NCBI RefSeq assembly: GCF_019797745.1 | Contig: NZ_VOSI01000004.1 | Coordinates: 456,089-520,088 of the forward strand | Length of the DNA: 64,000 bases | DNA from: Edaphocola aurantiacus | Lineage (GTDB): Bacteria > Bacteroidota > Bacteroidia > Chitinophagales > Chitinophagaceae | Direction: 5' to 3' | Part shown: positions 7,818 to 16,379 of the stretch, in pieces | Layout of the letters: each line of letters opens with the position of its first letter | Numbering within the stretch: the first letter of the stretch is position 1 | Position numbers and translations under genes: made by a program | Notes under the pieces: generated by a model | What the model saw: only the letters and a program-made list of their open reading frames with translations | What the model was told of the DNA's origin: nothing | Databases searched by the model: none

Positions 7818-9380
7818 ATGAGAAAATTATACCACTTCATATTCCTCGCTACAGCAGGAATATGCACTACTACTTTGCATGCCCAGCAAACCAATCCCCA
7901 CCAGTCTGTAATCAATGCCATATGGCAGGAAGGTGCTACTGACAAAAGCCTGGAAGAAAGAGCACATCAGTTCCTGGATGTAATAGGGCCGAGACTGATC
8001 GGAACCCGGGAAATGGAAAGAGCCCATCTTTTTGTCAAGAACTCCTACCTCAGTTTTGGCATCGATGCCCGTAATGAGCAATGGGGCACCTGGCGCTCCT
8101 GGCAGAGGGGTATCAGCCATATCGATATGTTGTATCCCCGCAGGATCAACCTGGAAGGTACGCAAATGGCCTGGTCACCATCGACAGGTAATAAGCCACT
8201 CAAAGCCAAAGTTATCGCCTTGCCGGACCTTTCCGACTCCGCATCGTACGATCAGTGGATGCGTAAAGAGGCCAAAGGTAAGCTGGTGATGATCGCACAG
8301 CCACAATTATCCGGCCGTCCGGATGATAGCTGGCAAGCCAATGTAAGTGCCGAGCGTTATGACAGTTTTAAAAATGCACAACGTGTTTTAACCGGCAACT
8401 GGCAGAATCGTATTAAAAAGACAGGCTTTACATCCCGTACTTTACCGGTGCAGCTGGAAGCTGCCGGTGCTGCCGGCATTATAGCCAATACATGGTCTGG
8501 AGGCTGGGGCGTAACAAGGGTATTCTCTGCCAGAACAAAGAAAATACCTTCGGTAGAACTGGGACTGGAAGATTATAATTTACTGTACCGCTACCTGACT
8601 TATGGTACCGTACCGGAACTGCAGATCACCGCAGAATCTTCATTCGGCGAAGATGTGCCTACTTATAATACTATTGCAGAAATGAAGGGCACAGCACATC
8701 CGGATCAGTATGTTGTGCTATCGGCCCACCTGGACTCCTGGGATGCCGGTACAGGAGCCACCGATAATGGAACCGGTGTCCTGACTATGATGGAAGCTAT
8801 GCGCATTTTGAAAAAAGTTTACCCTAATCCCAAACGTACCATCCTGGTAGGTCACTGGGGTGGGGAAGAGCAGGGACTGAATGGCTCAGCCTCTTTTGTC
8901 AAGGATCATCCAGAGCTGCAGGACAAGATAAGCCTTGTGCTGAATCAGGATAATGGAACGGCCCGCATTGCAGAGATCAATACACAAGGCTTTCTGAATG
9001 CATATGCCTGTTTTGACAAATGGCTTAACTACATTCCGGAAACATTTAAAAAGGAGTTAGCTATGAAGTACCCGGGTGCACCGGACAATGGTGGTTCGGA
9101 TAATGTTTCTTTTGTCTCTTCCGGCATTCCGGCGTTTTACCTTTCTGCCAAAAACTGGCATTACCGCGATTATACCTGGCATACACAGAGAGACACGTAT
9201 GACAAGATCGTTTTTGAAGACATCAGGCATAATGCCATGCTGGTAGCGATGCTGGTGTATATGGCCTGTGAAGAGCCGGAAATGATGAGCAGACAACAGA
9301 TTGTTATGCCGCTGGACATGAAAACAGGTGCTCCTAAAAAATGGCCTTCTCCTAAAGAGCCTACACGCACAGGACCTTAA
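7818..9380 (+). CDS. Secreted M28 family zinc peptidase
   Basis: A 520-residue exported aminopeptidase-like enzyme. A signal peptide covers about residues 1-22 (ending TLHAQQ). A protease-associated-type insert occupies roughly 120-260, and the M28 catalytic domain follows: H304 and D306 in AHLDSWDAG, D316 in GATDNGTG, and the acid pair E350-E351 in GHWGGEEQG. DNGGSDNVSF and a late histidine (RDYTWHTQRDT) complete the metal site. No C-terminal sorting domain is present, so it is probably periplasmic or anchored by other means. The upstream in-frame ATG at 7782 is rejected because the signal peptide is better from 7818. Substrate unknown. Confidence 0.92.
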   Translation: MRKLYHFIFLATAGICTTTLHAQQTNPHQSVINAIWQEGATDKSLEERAHQFLDVIGPRLIGTREMERAHLFVKNSYLSFGIDARNEQWGTWRSWQRGISHIDMLYPRRINLEGTQMAWSPSTGNKPLKAKVIALPDLSDSASYDQWMRKEAKGKLVMIAQPQLSGRPDDSWQANVSAERYDSFKNAQRVLTGNWQNRIKKTGFTSRTLPVQLEAAGAAGIIANTWSGGWGVTRVFSARTKKIPSVELGLEDYNLLYRYLTYGTVPELQITAESSFGEDVPTYNTIAEMKGTAHPDQYVVLSAHLDSWDAGTGATDNGTGVLTMMEAMRILKKVYPNPKRTILVGHWGGEEQGLNGSASFVKDHPELQDKISLVLNQDNGTARIAEINTQGFLNAYACFDKWLNYIPETFKKELAMKYPGAPDNGGSDNVSFVSSGIPAFYLSAKNWHYRDYTWHTQRDTYDKIVFEDIRHNAMLVAMLVYMACEEPEMMSRQQIVMPLDMKTGAPKKWPSPKEPTRTGP

Positions 9381-9513
9381 TCGTAATAGTATATCCTGAC
9401 TATCGCTGTGATGAAAACAATAAGCGATCCGTACAGAACAGATCGCTCGAAAGGCCTTATAAATCCGGCGTTAATAAAATCATTGGCTCGGTCGATAAAG
9501 CCGTAAACCACTG

Positions 9514-9660
9514 TCTGAGCGCAGCGAGTTTGCGTTTGCGACCGGCCGACATATTGATTTTTAGCCAGGGATTTATACAGCCTTGATTTTTTGGCGGTAC
9601 CTTTTGCATCAAGGCAAAAGGTAGCCAGAAAAAGGAACTCGAGGAAAAAGGTAAATCTTG
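9514..9660. repeat. Intergenic repeat with two competing hairpins
   Basis: This lies in the 355-nt gap after the M28 peptidase gene. GCCTTGAT at 9580-9587 can pair with ATCAAGGC at 9608-9615. Alternatively TACCTTTTGC at 9598-9607 pairs with GCAAAAGGTA at 9614-9623 around a 6-nt loop, extended by GGC/GCC across a 2-nt bulge. The two stems cannot form together. The element resembles a dispersed intergenic repeat I recall from related Bacteroidota, in which a CTTGAT...GCATCAAGGC core recurs. The rest of the gap holds only a weak hairpin near 9425-9447 and the terminator below. Confidence 0.6.
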
Positions 9661-9681
9661 GTTTCCTGTAAGCGGATAATC

Positions 9682-9737
9682 AATCGTATATAATAATAAA
9701 GCCCCGGTATACCGGGGCTTTATTATTATATACGATT
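9682..9737. terminator. 56-bp perfect palindrome, bidirectional terminator
   Basis: Two perfect 28-nt arms meet at 9709/9710 with no spacer. The core is GCCCCGGTA/TACCGGGGC flanked by A/T arms giving T runs on both strands. It serves as terminator for both the M28 peptidase region (+) and the lipoprotein gene (-); its right end overlaps the stop codon of the latter. Confidence 0.85.
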
Positions 9738-10227
9738 ATCTTCTTTTCCTTGTAGTCTCTTTCTGTGCAATCTTTTTATTGCCTGACTTTCGGGTATTGG
9801 AGTGCTTTTTCTTACGAGCAGCTTCTTCCTCCTTCCTTTTTTCTTCCTCTTCCTTTCTCTTCTGAGCCCGCTGTTCTGCTCTGCTCAGTTTTTTAGGAGC
9901 TTCTTCCTTGGCCTGTGGCTTTTCTCTGGCCGCCAGTGCTGCAGCAGAATCTTTCTTTTGCTGAGCCGCCAGTTGTTTGGCCATTTCTACATTATGAAAA
10001 GTATCTTTTGCCGTTGCCGGGGCAGGAGCCAGTTCTTTTTCTTCCAGGTCCATTACGATATCACCCAGGAATTGAGTATCTGTCTCCGTTACAATAGTTG
10101 CCGGATCTCCCAGTATAATGGAGCCCCTGTTGGCATCCTGCTGAACAGAATCACATGAGGTAAATCCGATATGCAAAACGCTTATAACACCCAGTATTTT
10201 AGCTCCTGTCAATATTTTCATAGTCAT
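9736..10227 (-). CDS. Putative lipoprotein with charged low-complexity tail
   Basis: A 163-residue protein. A signal peptide ends in a lipobox-like GFTSC at about residue 25, giving a predicted outer-membrane or periplasmic lipoprotein. The mature part starts with ~60 ordinary residues (including DPATIVTETDTQFLGDIVMDLEEKE). It then becomes a long Lys/Glu/Arg/Ala-rich coiled-coil or disordered segment, with runs such as KKLSRAEQRAQKRKEEEEKR, and a basic C-terminus ending TTRKRR. I recognise no family. It lies 32 nt downstream of nusB on the same strand, so it may be co-transcribed. Confidence 0.7.
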   Translation of the reverse strand: MTMKILTGAKILGVISVLHIGFTSCDSVQQDANRGSIILGDPATIVTETDTQFLGDIVMDLEEKELAPAPATAKDTFHNVEMAKQLAAQQKKDSAAALAAREKPQAKEEAPKKLSRAEQRAQKRKEEEEKRKEEEAARKKKHSNTRKSGNKKIAQKETTRKRR

Positions 10228-10259
10228 AAAAGTAGCAAAAATGATATAAAAAGCTGCAA

Positions 10260-11204
10260 TTAGTTTTTCGTACGTTCGATTTTTCTGATTTTATTTTCCT
10301 GGCTCAGTTCTTTCAACAGGTTATCCAGTACACCGTTTACAAACTGTCCGCTCTGAGGCGTGCTGTAGTTTTTAGCGACCTCAATATACTCGTTGATCGT
10401 AACTTTAGTAGGGATAGTAGGGAAGTATAAGAATTCACATACGCCCATCTTCAGCAGGATAAGATCAATCGTCGCTACACGGTCCGCATCCCAGTTGTTC
10501 AGTTTAGGCTCGATGAGTTCCATCAGTACCTGATCTCTTTCCAATACGGTCGTCATCAGGCTGCGTGCATATTCATTCTTTTCTCCGGATATGAATTGCA
10601 GGAAATTAACGCTCTTCGGACTTTTGAAAAAGTTATCTACCAGCATCATCACCATATCCTTATCATCTTCCCAACCGTCAAATGTATCGGTCATATACTC
10701 CTGGAAGTCCTCGTTGTGGGCCATTTCTTCCTTCCATATAAAGTACAGCATTGCTTTATCTTCTGCAGCAGTGCGGTCATCATTCTGGATATAGCTCAGG
10801 TACTTTTCAGTAGTACACAGGTGCTGGTACGTTTTCTTAACCCGGTCCATTTCCACCTTCTGATCCAGTTTATCTTCGCTGATGCGCTCTTGGAAGGTAG
10901 CATTCTCCAGCATATCCCAGAGATAAAGGTTCCCTGCGAGCTTAGTGTTTACGTTCATATCCGCTTCTGTCGGCAGGTATTTAGAAGAACGCTGGCGGGA
11001 ATCCGTTTCTGCGTATTGTGCAATGCGTGCCAGGTACAACATCGAAACGTTGAACAATTCAGCGGCATTAACAAATTTTTCCGTCAGCAATTGCAAGCCT
11101 TTCTTACGTTGAGCTTCTGCATCTTTCAGGTCAAATGCATCAAACGATTCCAGGGCATAAAGGGCCTGCATTACTTTAACACGGATATTTCTGCGACTTA
11201 TCAT
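10260..11204 (-). CDS. nusB: Transcription antitermination protein NusB
   Basis: A 314-residue Bacteroidota-type NusB, about twice the length of the E. coli protein because of an inserted middle region. The N-terminus (MISRRNIRVKVMQALYALES) and the C-terminal block (VATIDLILLKMGVCEFLYFP, then TKVTINEYIEVAKNYSTP and FVNGVLDNLLKEL) are the conserved NusB parts. NusB works with NusE/S10 on boxA RNA in rRNA antitermination. The longer ORF from 11279 reads through the promoter, so the start at 11204 is chosen. Start confidence is high. Confidence 0.95.
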   Translation of the reverse strand: MISRRNIRVKVMQALYALESFDAFDLKDAEAQRKKGLQLLTEKFVNAAELFNVSMLYLARIAQYAETDSRQRSSKYLPTEADMNVNTKLAGNLYLWDMLENATFQERISEDKLDQKVEMDRVKKTYQHLCTTEKYLSYIQNDDRTAAEDKAMLYFIWKEEMAHNEDFQEYMTDTFDGWEDDKDMVMMLVDNFFKSPKSVNFLQFISGEKNEYARSLMTTVLERDQVLMELIEPKLNNWDADRVATIDLILLKMGVCEFLYFPTIPTKVTINEYIEVAKNYSTPQSGQFVNGVLDNLLKELSQENKIRKIERTKN

Positions 11205-11226
11205 TGGGAAAATTAAAAATGGAGAG

Positions 11227-11234
11227 CAAAGGTA
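11227..11234 (-). promoter_or_regulatory. nusB -7 promoter box
   Basis: TACCTTTG on the minus strand is a perfect TAnnTTTG box 22 nt ahead of the nusB ATG. No clear TTTG is seen at the -33 position. Confidence 0.5.
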
Positions 11235-11363
11235 CAATTTAATCACTGAAAATATGGATAATTCATATTTTATACCCATAATTTTGACGCGCTACATACC
11301 AAATTATCCGTTATCTTTACGCATAATGTAATTTGTTGACCAAGATTTATGAAATAATAACGT

Positions 11364-12647
11364 ATGACCGTAATGCAAACCTTTATCGTTATTTCCAGTG
11401 CTCTCTTACTGTTTTTCCTGATATTTATTATTGTATTCGCCGGACTGGAATTTGCTTTTTTCGCAGCGAACAGATTAACGATTGAACTGAAGCGCAAGCA
11501 GCATACCCGTACCGGTATTTTGCTGGGCAACTTTTTTGAGTTCCCGGAACGCTTCTGGGGGGCAACTATTATCGGGTTTTATGTATCCCTGATCGGATTT
11601 TGCCTTTCCCTGCATTATCTGTCCGGGTACCTGATGAAGACGCTGCCGGAAGTACTGAGAGAATTTGAATACACCCAGCTGATCCTGGACTGGATGCTGG
11701 CCTCATCGCTGATCCTGCTGGGCATTAGTTTTATTGCCAAAAGAGGGTTTGAAAGCAATCCGGAAAGCAAGATGGCAGCCTGGGCACCATTTGTTAATTT
11801 TGTGACCCGTTTTACCAATCCGATTGCAGGCTTCTTTATCAGCTTTTCAGAAGTAATCCTGAAATACCTGTTTAATATCAAGACGAATAAGAGACAGGCC
11901 GTTTTTGAACGGGCTGATCCTAACCTTTTCCTGCGCAATTCCATACACGGACATAATGATGATGATACCCTGAACAAAGAGCTGTTCGAAAAAGTATTGC
12001 AACTGACACAAGTAAAAGTGCGTAAATGCCTGATCCCGCGCAATGAGATACTGGCAATGGATGTAAGTAGCCCAACACAGTCTGTACGTGATGCATTTGT
12101 GCGGTCTAAGTTGTCCAAGATCATTATTTATGAAAAGGATATCGATTCTGTTATCGGCTATGTGCATCACCTGGAATTGGGCAAAAATCCATCCGGAGTG
12201 CGCGAAATACTGCATAGTATTCCTACCGTTCCACAGACGATGAATGCGATTGATCTCATTCACTTATTTACCAAGGAAAGAAAAAGTATTGCCTGGGTAG
12301 TAGATGAATTTGGTGGTACCGCAGGTTTTGTGACGATGGAAGATGTGCTGGAAGAGATCTTCGGCGATATTAAGGATGAATATGATATTGAGGAATACAC
12401 TGAAAGCCAGATCGCGGAAAATGAGTACCTTTTTTCAGGCCGCCTGAAGCTGGATTACCTGAAACAGAAATATGATATTGACCTGGATGATAAAGACACA
12501 GAAACACTCTCCGGTTACATCATCAAGAACTATACTACCATTCCGAAACAGCATACACGGATCATCATTAATAAATTTGAATTTGAGATCCTACTGGCTA
12601 CACAAACCCGTATAGAAACCGTCAAATTGAAAATACTACATTCGTAA
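11364..12647 (+). CDS. CNNM/CBS/CorC_HlyC transporter-like protein
   Basis: A 427-residue protein of the hemolysin C/CorC group. The N-terminal ~190 residues form the membrane CNNM (DUF21) domain with hydrophobic segments near 8-30, 68-90 and 110-130. A CBS-pair region follows at about 210-335 (IPRNEILAMD, SKIIIYEKDIDSVIGYVH, AWVVDEFGGTAGFVTMEDVLEEIFGDI), then a CorC_HlyC domain to the C-terminus. CNNM proteins are linked to Mg2+/Co2+ efflux. In Bacteroidota this architecture also includes GldE, an accessory gliding protein; the other gld genes are not adjacent, so I do not call it GldE. It is transcribed divergently from nusB. Confidence 0.9.
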   Translation: MTVMQTFIVISSALLLFFLIFIIVFAGLEFAFFAANRLTIELKRKQHTRTGILLGNFFEFPERFWGATIIGFYVSLIGFCLSLHYLSGYLMKTLPEVLREFEYTQLILDWMLASSLILLGISFIAKRGFESNPESKMAAWAPFVNFVTRFTNPIAGFFISFSEVILKYLFNIKTNKRQAVFERADPNLFLRNSIHGHNDDDTLNKELFEKVLQLTQVKVRKCLIPRNEILAMDVSSPTQSVRDAFVRSKLSKIIIYEKDIDSVIGYVHHLELGKNPSGVREILHSIPTVPQTMNAIDLIHLFTKERKSIAWVVDEFGGTAGFVTMEDVLEEIFGDIKDEYDIEEYTESQIAENEYLFSGRLKLDYLKQKYDIDLDDKDTETLSGYIIKNYTTIPKQHTRIIINKFEFEILLATQTRIETVKLKILHS

Positions 12648-12658
12648 GGAAGCATTAT

Positions 12659-12695
12659 AAAAAATAGGGGCCGCATATTGCGGCCCCTATTTTTT
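12659..12695. terminator. Bidirectional terminator
   Basis: A 17-bp perfect stem around a TAT loop (core GGGGCCGCA/TGCGGCCCC), with A and T runs on both sides. It ends both the CNNM gene (+) and the WbqC gene (-), overlapping the WbqC stop codon by one base. Confidence 0.9.
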
Positions 12696-13327
12696 TATCG
12701 CTTTAAAATATGTGTGGCATACTTTCCCTCGCAGCAGATAAGATCCAGGATAGAACAATCCGGCAGGAAACCGGCATCTTCAGAGAACACCTGGTAATAA
12801 GGCCGCTGTGCCGCGTCTGGTATATTTTTAGGATGTATGGTATCCCTGATATCCAGGGTGTCGGCATCGTACGTTTCAATATACTCACTGCTCAGCCTTA
12901 TCTCCAGCGGACTGCCCAGAAATCTGTTGGCCCATTGTATGGTCGCAATATTCCAGTCACAGAGATTGGCCGTCTCCTCTTCAAAAAACGGGAACAGCTG
13001 GTAATCAATGTATTCAAAAAAAGGGGCATTGCCCAGTAAGGTCTGTATGGTGCGCCAGTGTACCTTCTGCCAGGGTTCTGCATAGGAAATGCCCACTGAT
13101 TGCATAGGAATTCTCTGGTTGCGGCCACTGCTTAATGGAATACTGAGTAAGGATTTTCCTTTCTTATCGGCCAGGTAATAGCGGTTACGATAAGACATTT
13201 TCTGGTAATGTTCTTTCACATCCAGGATGAGCACCGGGGCTTTCAGGGCCTCTTGCCACCAGCTTACAGGAGGAAAGGGTAGTGGCGCAGCCACTACCTG
13301 TTTGTATAAATAATCAGTTTGGGTCAT
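12695..13327 (-). CDS. WbqC family protein
   Basis: A 210-residue protein of the WbqC-like family. Recognisable blocks are HYQKMSYRNRYYLAD, the substrate-like segment KSLLSIPLSSGRNQRIPM, WQKVHWRTIQTLLGNAPFFE, and the C-terminal YYQVFSEDAGFLPDCSILDL. WbqC proteins are often found with surface-polysaccharide genes and are thought to act on sugar or lipid intermediates; no reaction is established. Its start lies 5 nt after the stop of the (p)ppGpp enzyme gene, so the two form an operon, which gives no clear functional hint. Confidence 0.9.
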   Translation of the reverse strand: MTQTDYLYKQVVAAPLPFPPVSWWQEALKAPVLILDVKEHYQKMSYRNRYYLADKKGKSLLSIPLSSGRNQRIPMQSVGISYAEPWQKVHWRTIQTLLGNAPFFEYIDYQLFPFFEEETANLCDWNIATIQWANRFLGSPLEIRLSSEYIETYDADTLDIRDTIHPKNIPDAAQRPYYQVFSEDAGFLPDCSILDLICCEGKYATHILKR

Positions 13328-13332
13328 GTAAT

Positions 13333-15579
13333 TTATGATTCTGCTGCAGAGTCAGCTTCCAGTCTTAATACTTTTTGTACACCTTCAATACGTTCAATGT
13401 TGGTACAAAGGGTATCCAGTTCTTCTTTATCTTTTACGAATACCTTAATGGTACCGTCAAATACCCCATCCTGGGAATCGATACTGATCGAGCGGATGTT
13501 GAGGCGCATCTCTGTTGTAATAACATGCGTAATACCCTGTACAATACCCACATCGTCCAGCCCGATAATACGAATACCGGTAAGGAAAGATATCTCCTTG
13601 TTTTTGGCCCACTTGATCTTCACGATGCGATGTGCATAATTAGCCAGCAGGCTCTGTGCATTAGGACAGTCGTAGCGGTGTACTTTAAGCCCTTCGCCAG
13701 AAGTTACAAAACCAAATACATCATCGCCCGGTATCGGCTGACAACAGGTAGCCAGTTTGTAGAGGATCTTATCTGAACTCTCTCCGAAGATCACCAGCTC
13801 AGCACCTTTCTGTAAAGAAGGTTTGCCTTCCTGTTCTTTATGCTCCGGCTGTGTTATGGTCTCTTTGGCCGGCTGATAGAATTTGTCACCGTTGATCGTA
13901 AAGGTCTTCAGTATTTTAAGATCAATACTGCTTACCGCTACTGCATAGTACATATCCAGCGGTGAAGGGAACTTGAAGAAGTTCGTGATCTCGTTGATAT
14001 TATGCGTATTCGGTTCCAGGTTCAAGGAGTGGAGCTTACGTTCCAGAATCGCCTTACCATCTTCCGCAATCGTACGTTTTTCTTCCCTCAGGTAATACTT
14101 GATCCTTGATTTGGATTTACCCGTAACCACAAATTTTAACCAGTCTTCCGAAGGCTTTTGTTTTGAAGAGGTAATAATCTCCACCTGGTCGCCGCTCTTC
14201 AGTACATAACTTAAAGGCACCAGTTTAAAGTTCACCTTAGCCCCGATACAACGTGCACCTAATGCAGAGTGAATATCAAATGCAAGATCCAGCGCCGTAG
14301 CACCTTTAGGCAATACGCGCATATCTCCTTTCGGTGTATAAACATATATCTCTTCTGTAAACAGATCCAATTTGAAATCCTGCAGGAAATCCAGTGAATC
14401 GGCTTCTGAATTGTTCAGGATTTCACCGATATGTTTCAGGAAGGCATCCAGCTTACTTTCGCTTTGGGTACCTTCTTTATATTTCCAGTGCGCCGCCAGA
14501 CCTTTTTCCGCAATTTCATTCATCCTCTTGGTACGGATCTGTACTTCTACCCATTTACCCGAAGGTCCCATTACCGTTGTGTGCAAGGCCTCATAGCCAT
14601 TACCTTTCGGTACGGAAATCCAGTCCCTCAGGCGTTCAGGGCTGGGGCGATAGAAATTGGTGATGATGGAGTAAACCCTCCAGCAATCTTCTTTTTCCTG
14701 CTCCCTCGGCGAATCGAGAATAATACGAATGGCGAAAAGGTCAAATACCTCTTCAAAGGCAACATTCTTATTCTTCATCTTGTTCCAGATAGAGTGCACG
14801 GCTTTAGGGCGGCCATAAATTTCAAACTTGAAATTATGATCATCCAGTTCCTGCTTTACTGGTTTGATGAATTCACGGATATACTTGGCACGGTTATTTT
14901 TCGTTTCACTCAGCTTGCGTACAATGTCAATATATACATCCGGCTGCGTATATTTCAGACTGAGATCCTCCAGTTCAGATTTGATCTCGTACAATCCCAG
15001 TCTATGTGCCAGCGGGGCATAGATAAACGAGGTTTCGGAAGCAATTTTCATTTGCTTATCCCTGGCCATACTGGTCAGGGTACGCATGTTGTGCAGCCTG
15101 TCCGCCAGTTTGATCAGGATTACTCTCGGATCTTCCGCAAGGGTCAGTAATATCTTTCTGAAGTTCTCGGCCTGCATAGAAACTCCGTTTTTGAAGTCTA
15201 CTACATTGCTGATCTTCGTCAGCCCGTCAATAATGCGGGCATAAACACTACCAAACTCCTGGCTGATATCGTCCAGGGTGATTTCTGTATCCTCTACCAC
15301 ATCATGTAGCAGGGCACAGATTGCTGAAGTAACACCCAGACCGATTTCTTCTACTGTAATACGCGCTACGGCCAGGGGGTGGAGTATATAAGGTTCCCCT
15401 GATTTACGCCGCATTTCCTTATGCGCATCAGCGGCTAATTCAAAAGCCCTGCGCAGTAGTTTGCGGTCTCCTTTTTTAATACGTTCCTTCAGTGCTTTTA
15501 ATAAAGCCCTGTATTCGCGGAGAATAAATTTCTTTTCTTGTTCTTCATCAATTTTCTTGTATAAAATCGAACTCGCCAT
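13333..15579 (-). CDS. Bifunctional (p)ppGpp synthetase/hydrolase (RelA/SpoT)
   Basis: A 748-residue long RSH protein controlling the stringent response. Domains in order: HD hydrolase (about 45-200; LHDVVEDTE at 91-99), synthetase (about 240-370; EVFDLFAIRIILDSP, PKGNGYEALHTTV), TGS (about 410-475; EEIYVYTPKGDMRVLPKGAT), a zinc-finger-like region (YKLATCCQPIPGDDVFGF, with HRYDCPNA), and a C-terminal ACT domain (about 675-745). The hydrolase motif is intact, so it should both make and degrade (p)ppGpp, as expected where a single long RSH is present. First gene of an operon with wbqC. Confidence 0.96.
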   Translation of the reverse strand: MASSILYKKIDEEQEKKFILREYRALLKALKERIKKGDRKLLRRAFELAADAHKEMRRKSGEPYILHPLAVARITVEEIGLGVTSAICALLHDVVEDTEITLDDISQEFGSVYARIIDGLTKISNVVDFKNGVSMQAENFRKILLTLAEDPRVILIKLADRLHNMRTLTSMARDKQMKIASETSFIYAPLAHRLGLYEIKSELEDLSLKYTQPDVYIDIVRKLSETKNNRAKYIREFIKPVKQELDDHNFKFEIYGRPKAVHSIWNKMKNKNVAFEEVFDLFAIRIILDSPREQEKEDCWRVYSIITNFYRPSPERLRDWISVPKGNGYEALHTTVMGPSGKWVEVQIRTKRMNEIAEKGLAAHWKYKEGTQSESKLDAFLKHIGEILNNSEADSLDFLQDFKLDLFTEEIYVYTPKGDMRVLPKGATALDLAFDIHSALGARCIGAKVNFKLVPLSYVLKSGDQVEIITSSKQKPSEDWLKFVVTGKSKSRIKYYLREEKRTIAEDGKAILERKLHSLNLEPNTHNINEITNFFKFPSPLDMYYAVAVSSIDLKILKTFTINGDKFYQPAKETITQPEHKEQEGKPSLQKGAELVIFGESSDKILYKLATCCQPIPGDDVFGFVTSGEGLKVHRYDCPNAQSLLANYAHRIVKIKWAKNKEISFLTGIRIIGLDDVGIVQGITHVITTEMRLNIRSISIDSQDGVFDGTIKVFVKDKEELDTLCTNIERIEGVQKVLRLEADSAAES

Positions 15580-15658
15580 ACTGATAAATAAAAGTCAAAA
15601 ATAGGTAATCGCAATAGTATTTGCGAAGGTTTTTAGTTGTCTCTAAGTTACATAAAAA

Positions 15659-15686
15659 AAACGGAAGCTGTAAACAGCTCCCGTTT
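15659..15686 (-). terminator. Terminator after the short T9SS protein gene
   Basis: A 12-bp stem (AAACGGGAGCTG with CAGCTTCCGTTT on the minus strand, one G-T pair) and TTTA loop, followed by a run of T. It lies 18 nt past the stop of the 122-residue protein. Confidence 0.8.
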
Positions 15687-15704
15687 ATAAATATATTGAG
15701 AAAA

Positions 15705-16073
15705 CTAATGTTGAATCATTAGTTTAGTGGTTTGAATAATTTTGCCATCGGCATTTTTCATCACCCCGATATAGATACCTTCCGGAAACTGGCTTAAACC
15801 ACCGAAAACGATATCGCTGCCTTCGCTGCTTACGTTTTGAACTGCAACGGTTTTACCGATAACATTCATCAGTTCTACAGTTTTAGCTTCATTGCGTAAT
15901 GAGGTGCTTATTTTGAAGTAAACCGTATTATTAGCCGGGATTGGATACGCGGTCATTTTACGGTCACTAACACTTAAGGTGCGCTGCTGCTCAACATTCT
16001 GAGCACTTACGTCTTGTGCTACAAATCCCAGAGGAAGCATAGCGAGTAAAAAGATTTTATAAAGAAGTTTCAT
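15705..16073 (-). CDS. Short secreted protein made mostly of a T9SS sorting domain
   Basis: A 122-residue protein. A clear signal peptide occupies ~1-24 (ending DVSAQ). After only about 15 linker residues comes a complete type A T9SS C-terminal domain: MTAYPIPANNTVYFKIS, AKTVELMNVIGKTV, and the closing PEGIYIGVMKNADGKIIQTT. There is no cargo domain. T9SS C-terminal domains are normally ~80-residue tails removed by the PorU sortase, so a protein consisting of almost nothing else is odd. It has its own near-perfect promoter and a terminator, so it is unlikely to be a gene fragment. Role unknown. Confidence 0.85.
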   Translation of the reverse strand: MKLLYKIFLLAMLPLGFVAQDVSAQNVEQQRTLSVSDRKMTAYPIPANNTVYFKISTSLRNEAKTVELMNVIGKTVAVQNVSSEGSDIVFGGLSQFPEGIYIGVMKNADGKIIQTTKLMIQH

Positions 16074-16117
16074 ATAATATAGTGTAATATTTTTATGATA
16101 TAATTCAAGTCTTGTAA

Positions 16118-16149
16118 CAAAGATATTTTATTTTCTCAGATAAAACAAA
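16118..16149 (-). promoter_or_regulatory. Promoter of the short T9SS protein gene
   Basis: On the minus strand TTTG (16146-16149), 20 nt, TATCTTTG (16118-16125): a perfect match to the Bacteroidota consensus, about 45 nt before the start codon. The 306-nt gap 16074-16379 contains this and the divergent promoter at 16314-16344; I see nothing else in it. Confidence 0.8.
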
Positions 16150-16313
16150 ATAAGTGACTCGATTTTTGGTTTTTATCAAAATGCTAACAATAAGAAGCGA
16201 ACCATTTTCGTTGTGCACTAAGTATGAGACTGGTATAGAACAGAAAGGTTAAATGGAATAAAAAAAATTATGTTTCTTATTTGGTAATTTTAGGAAAACG
16301 AGCAAAATTTGCT

Positions 16314-16344
16314 TTTGAAATATCGCAACTAATAAAGAAATTTG
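16314..16344 (+). promoter_or_regulatory. Promoter of the polyampholyte gene
   Basis: TTTG at 16314-16317, 19 nt, then GAAATTTG at 16337-16344, one base away from TAnnTTTG. It lies 35 nt before the ATG at 16380. Confidence 0.55.
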
Positions 16345-16379
16345 TACTGCGGATTTAATGTAAAAAATTGTATTGAAAA

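Noticed and set aside
11364-12647. GldE gliding protein
   Set aside because: Domain layout fits, but no gld genes are adjacent and CNNM/CBS proteins are widespread.
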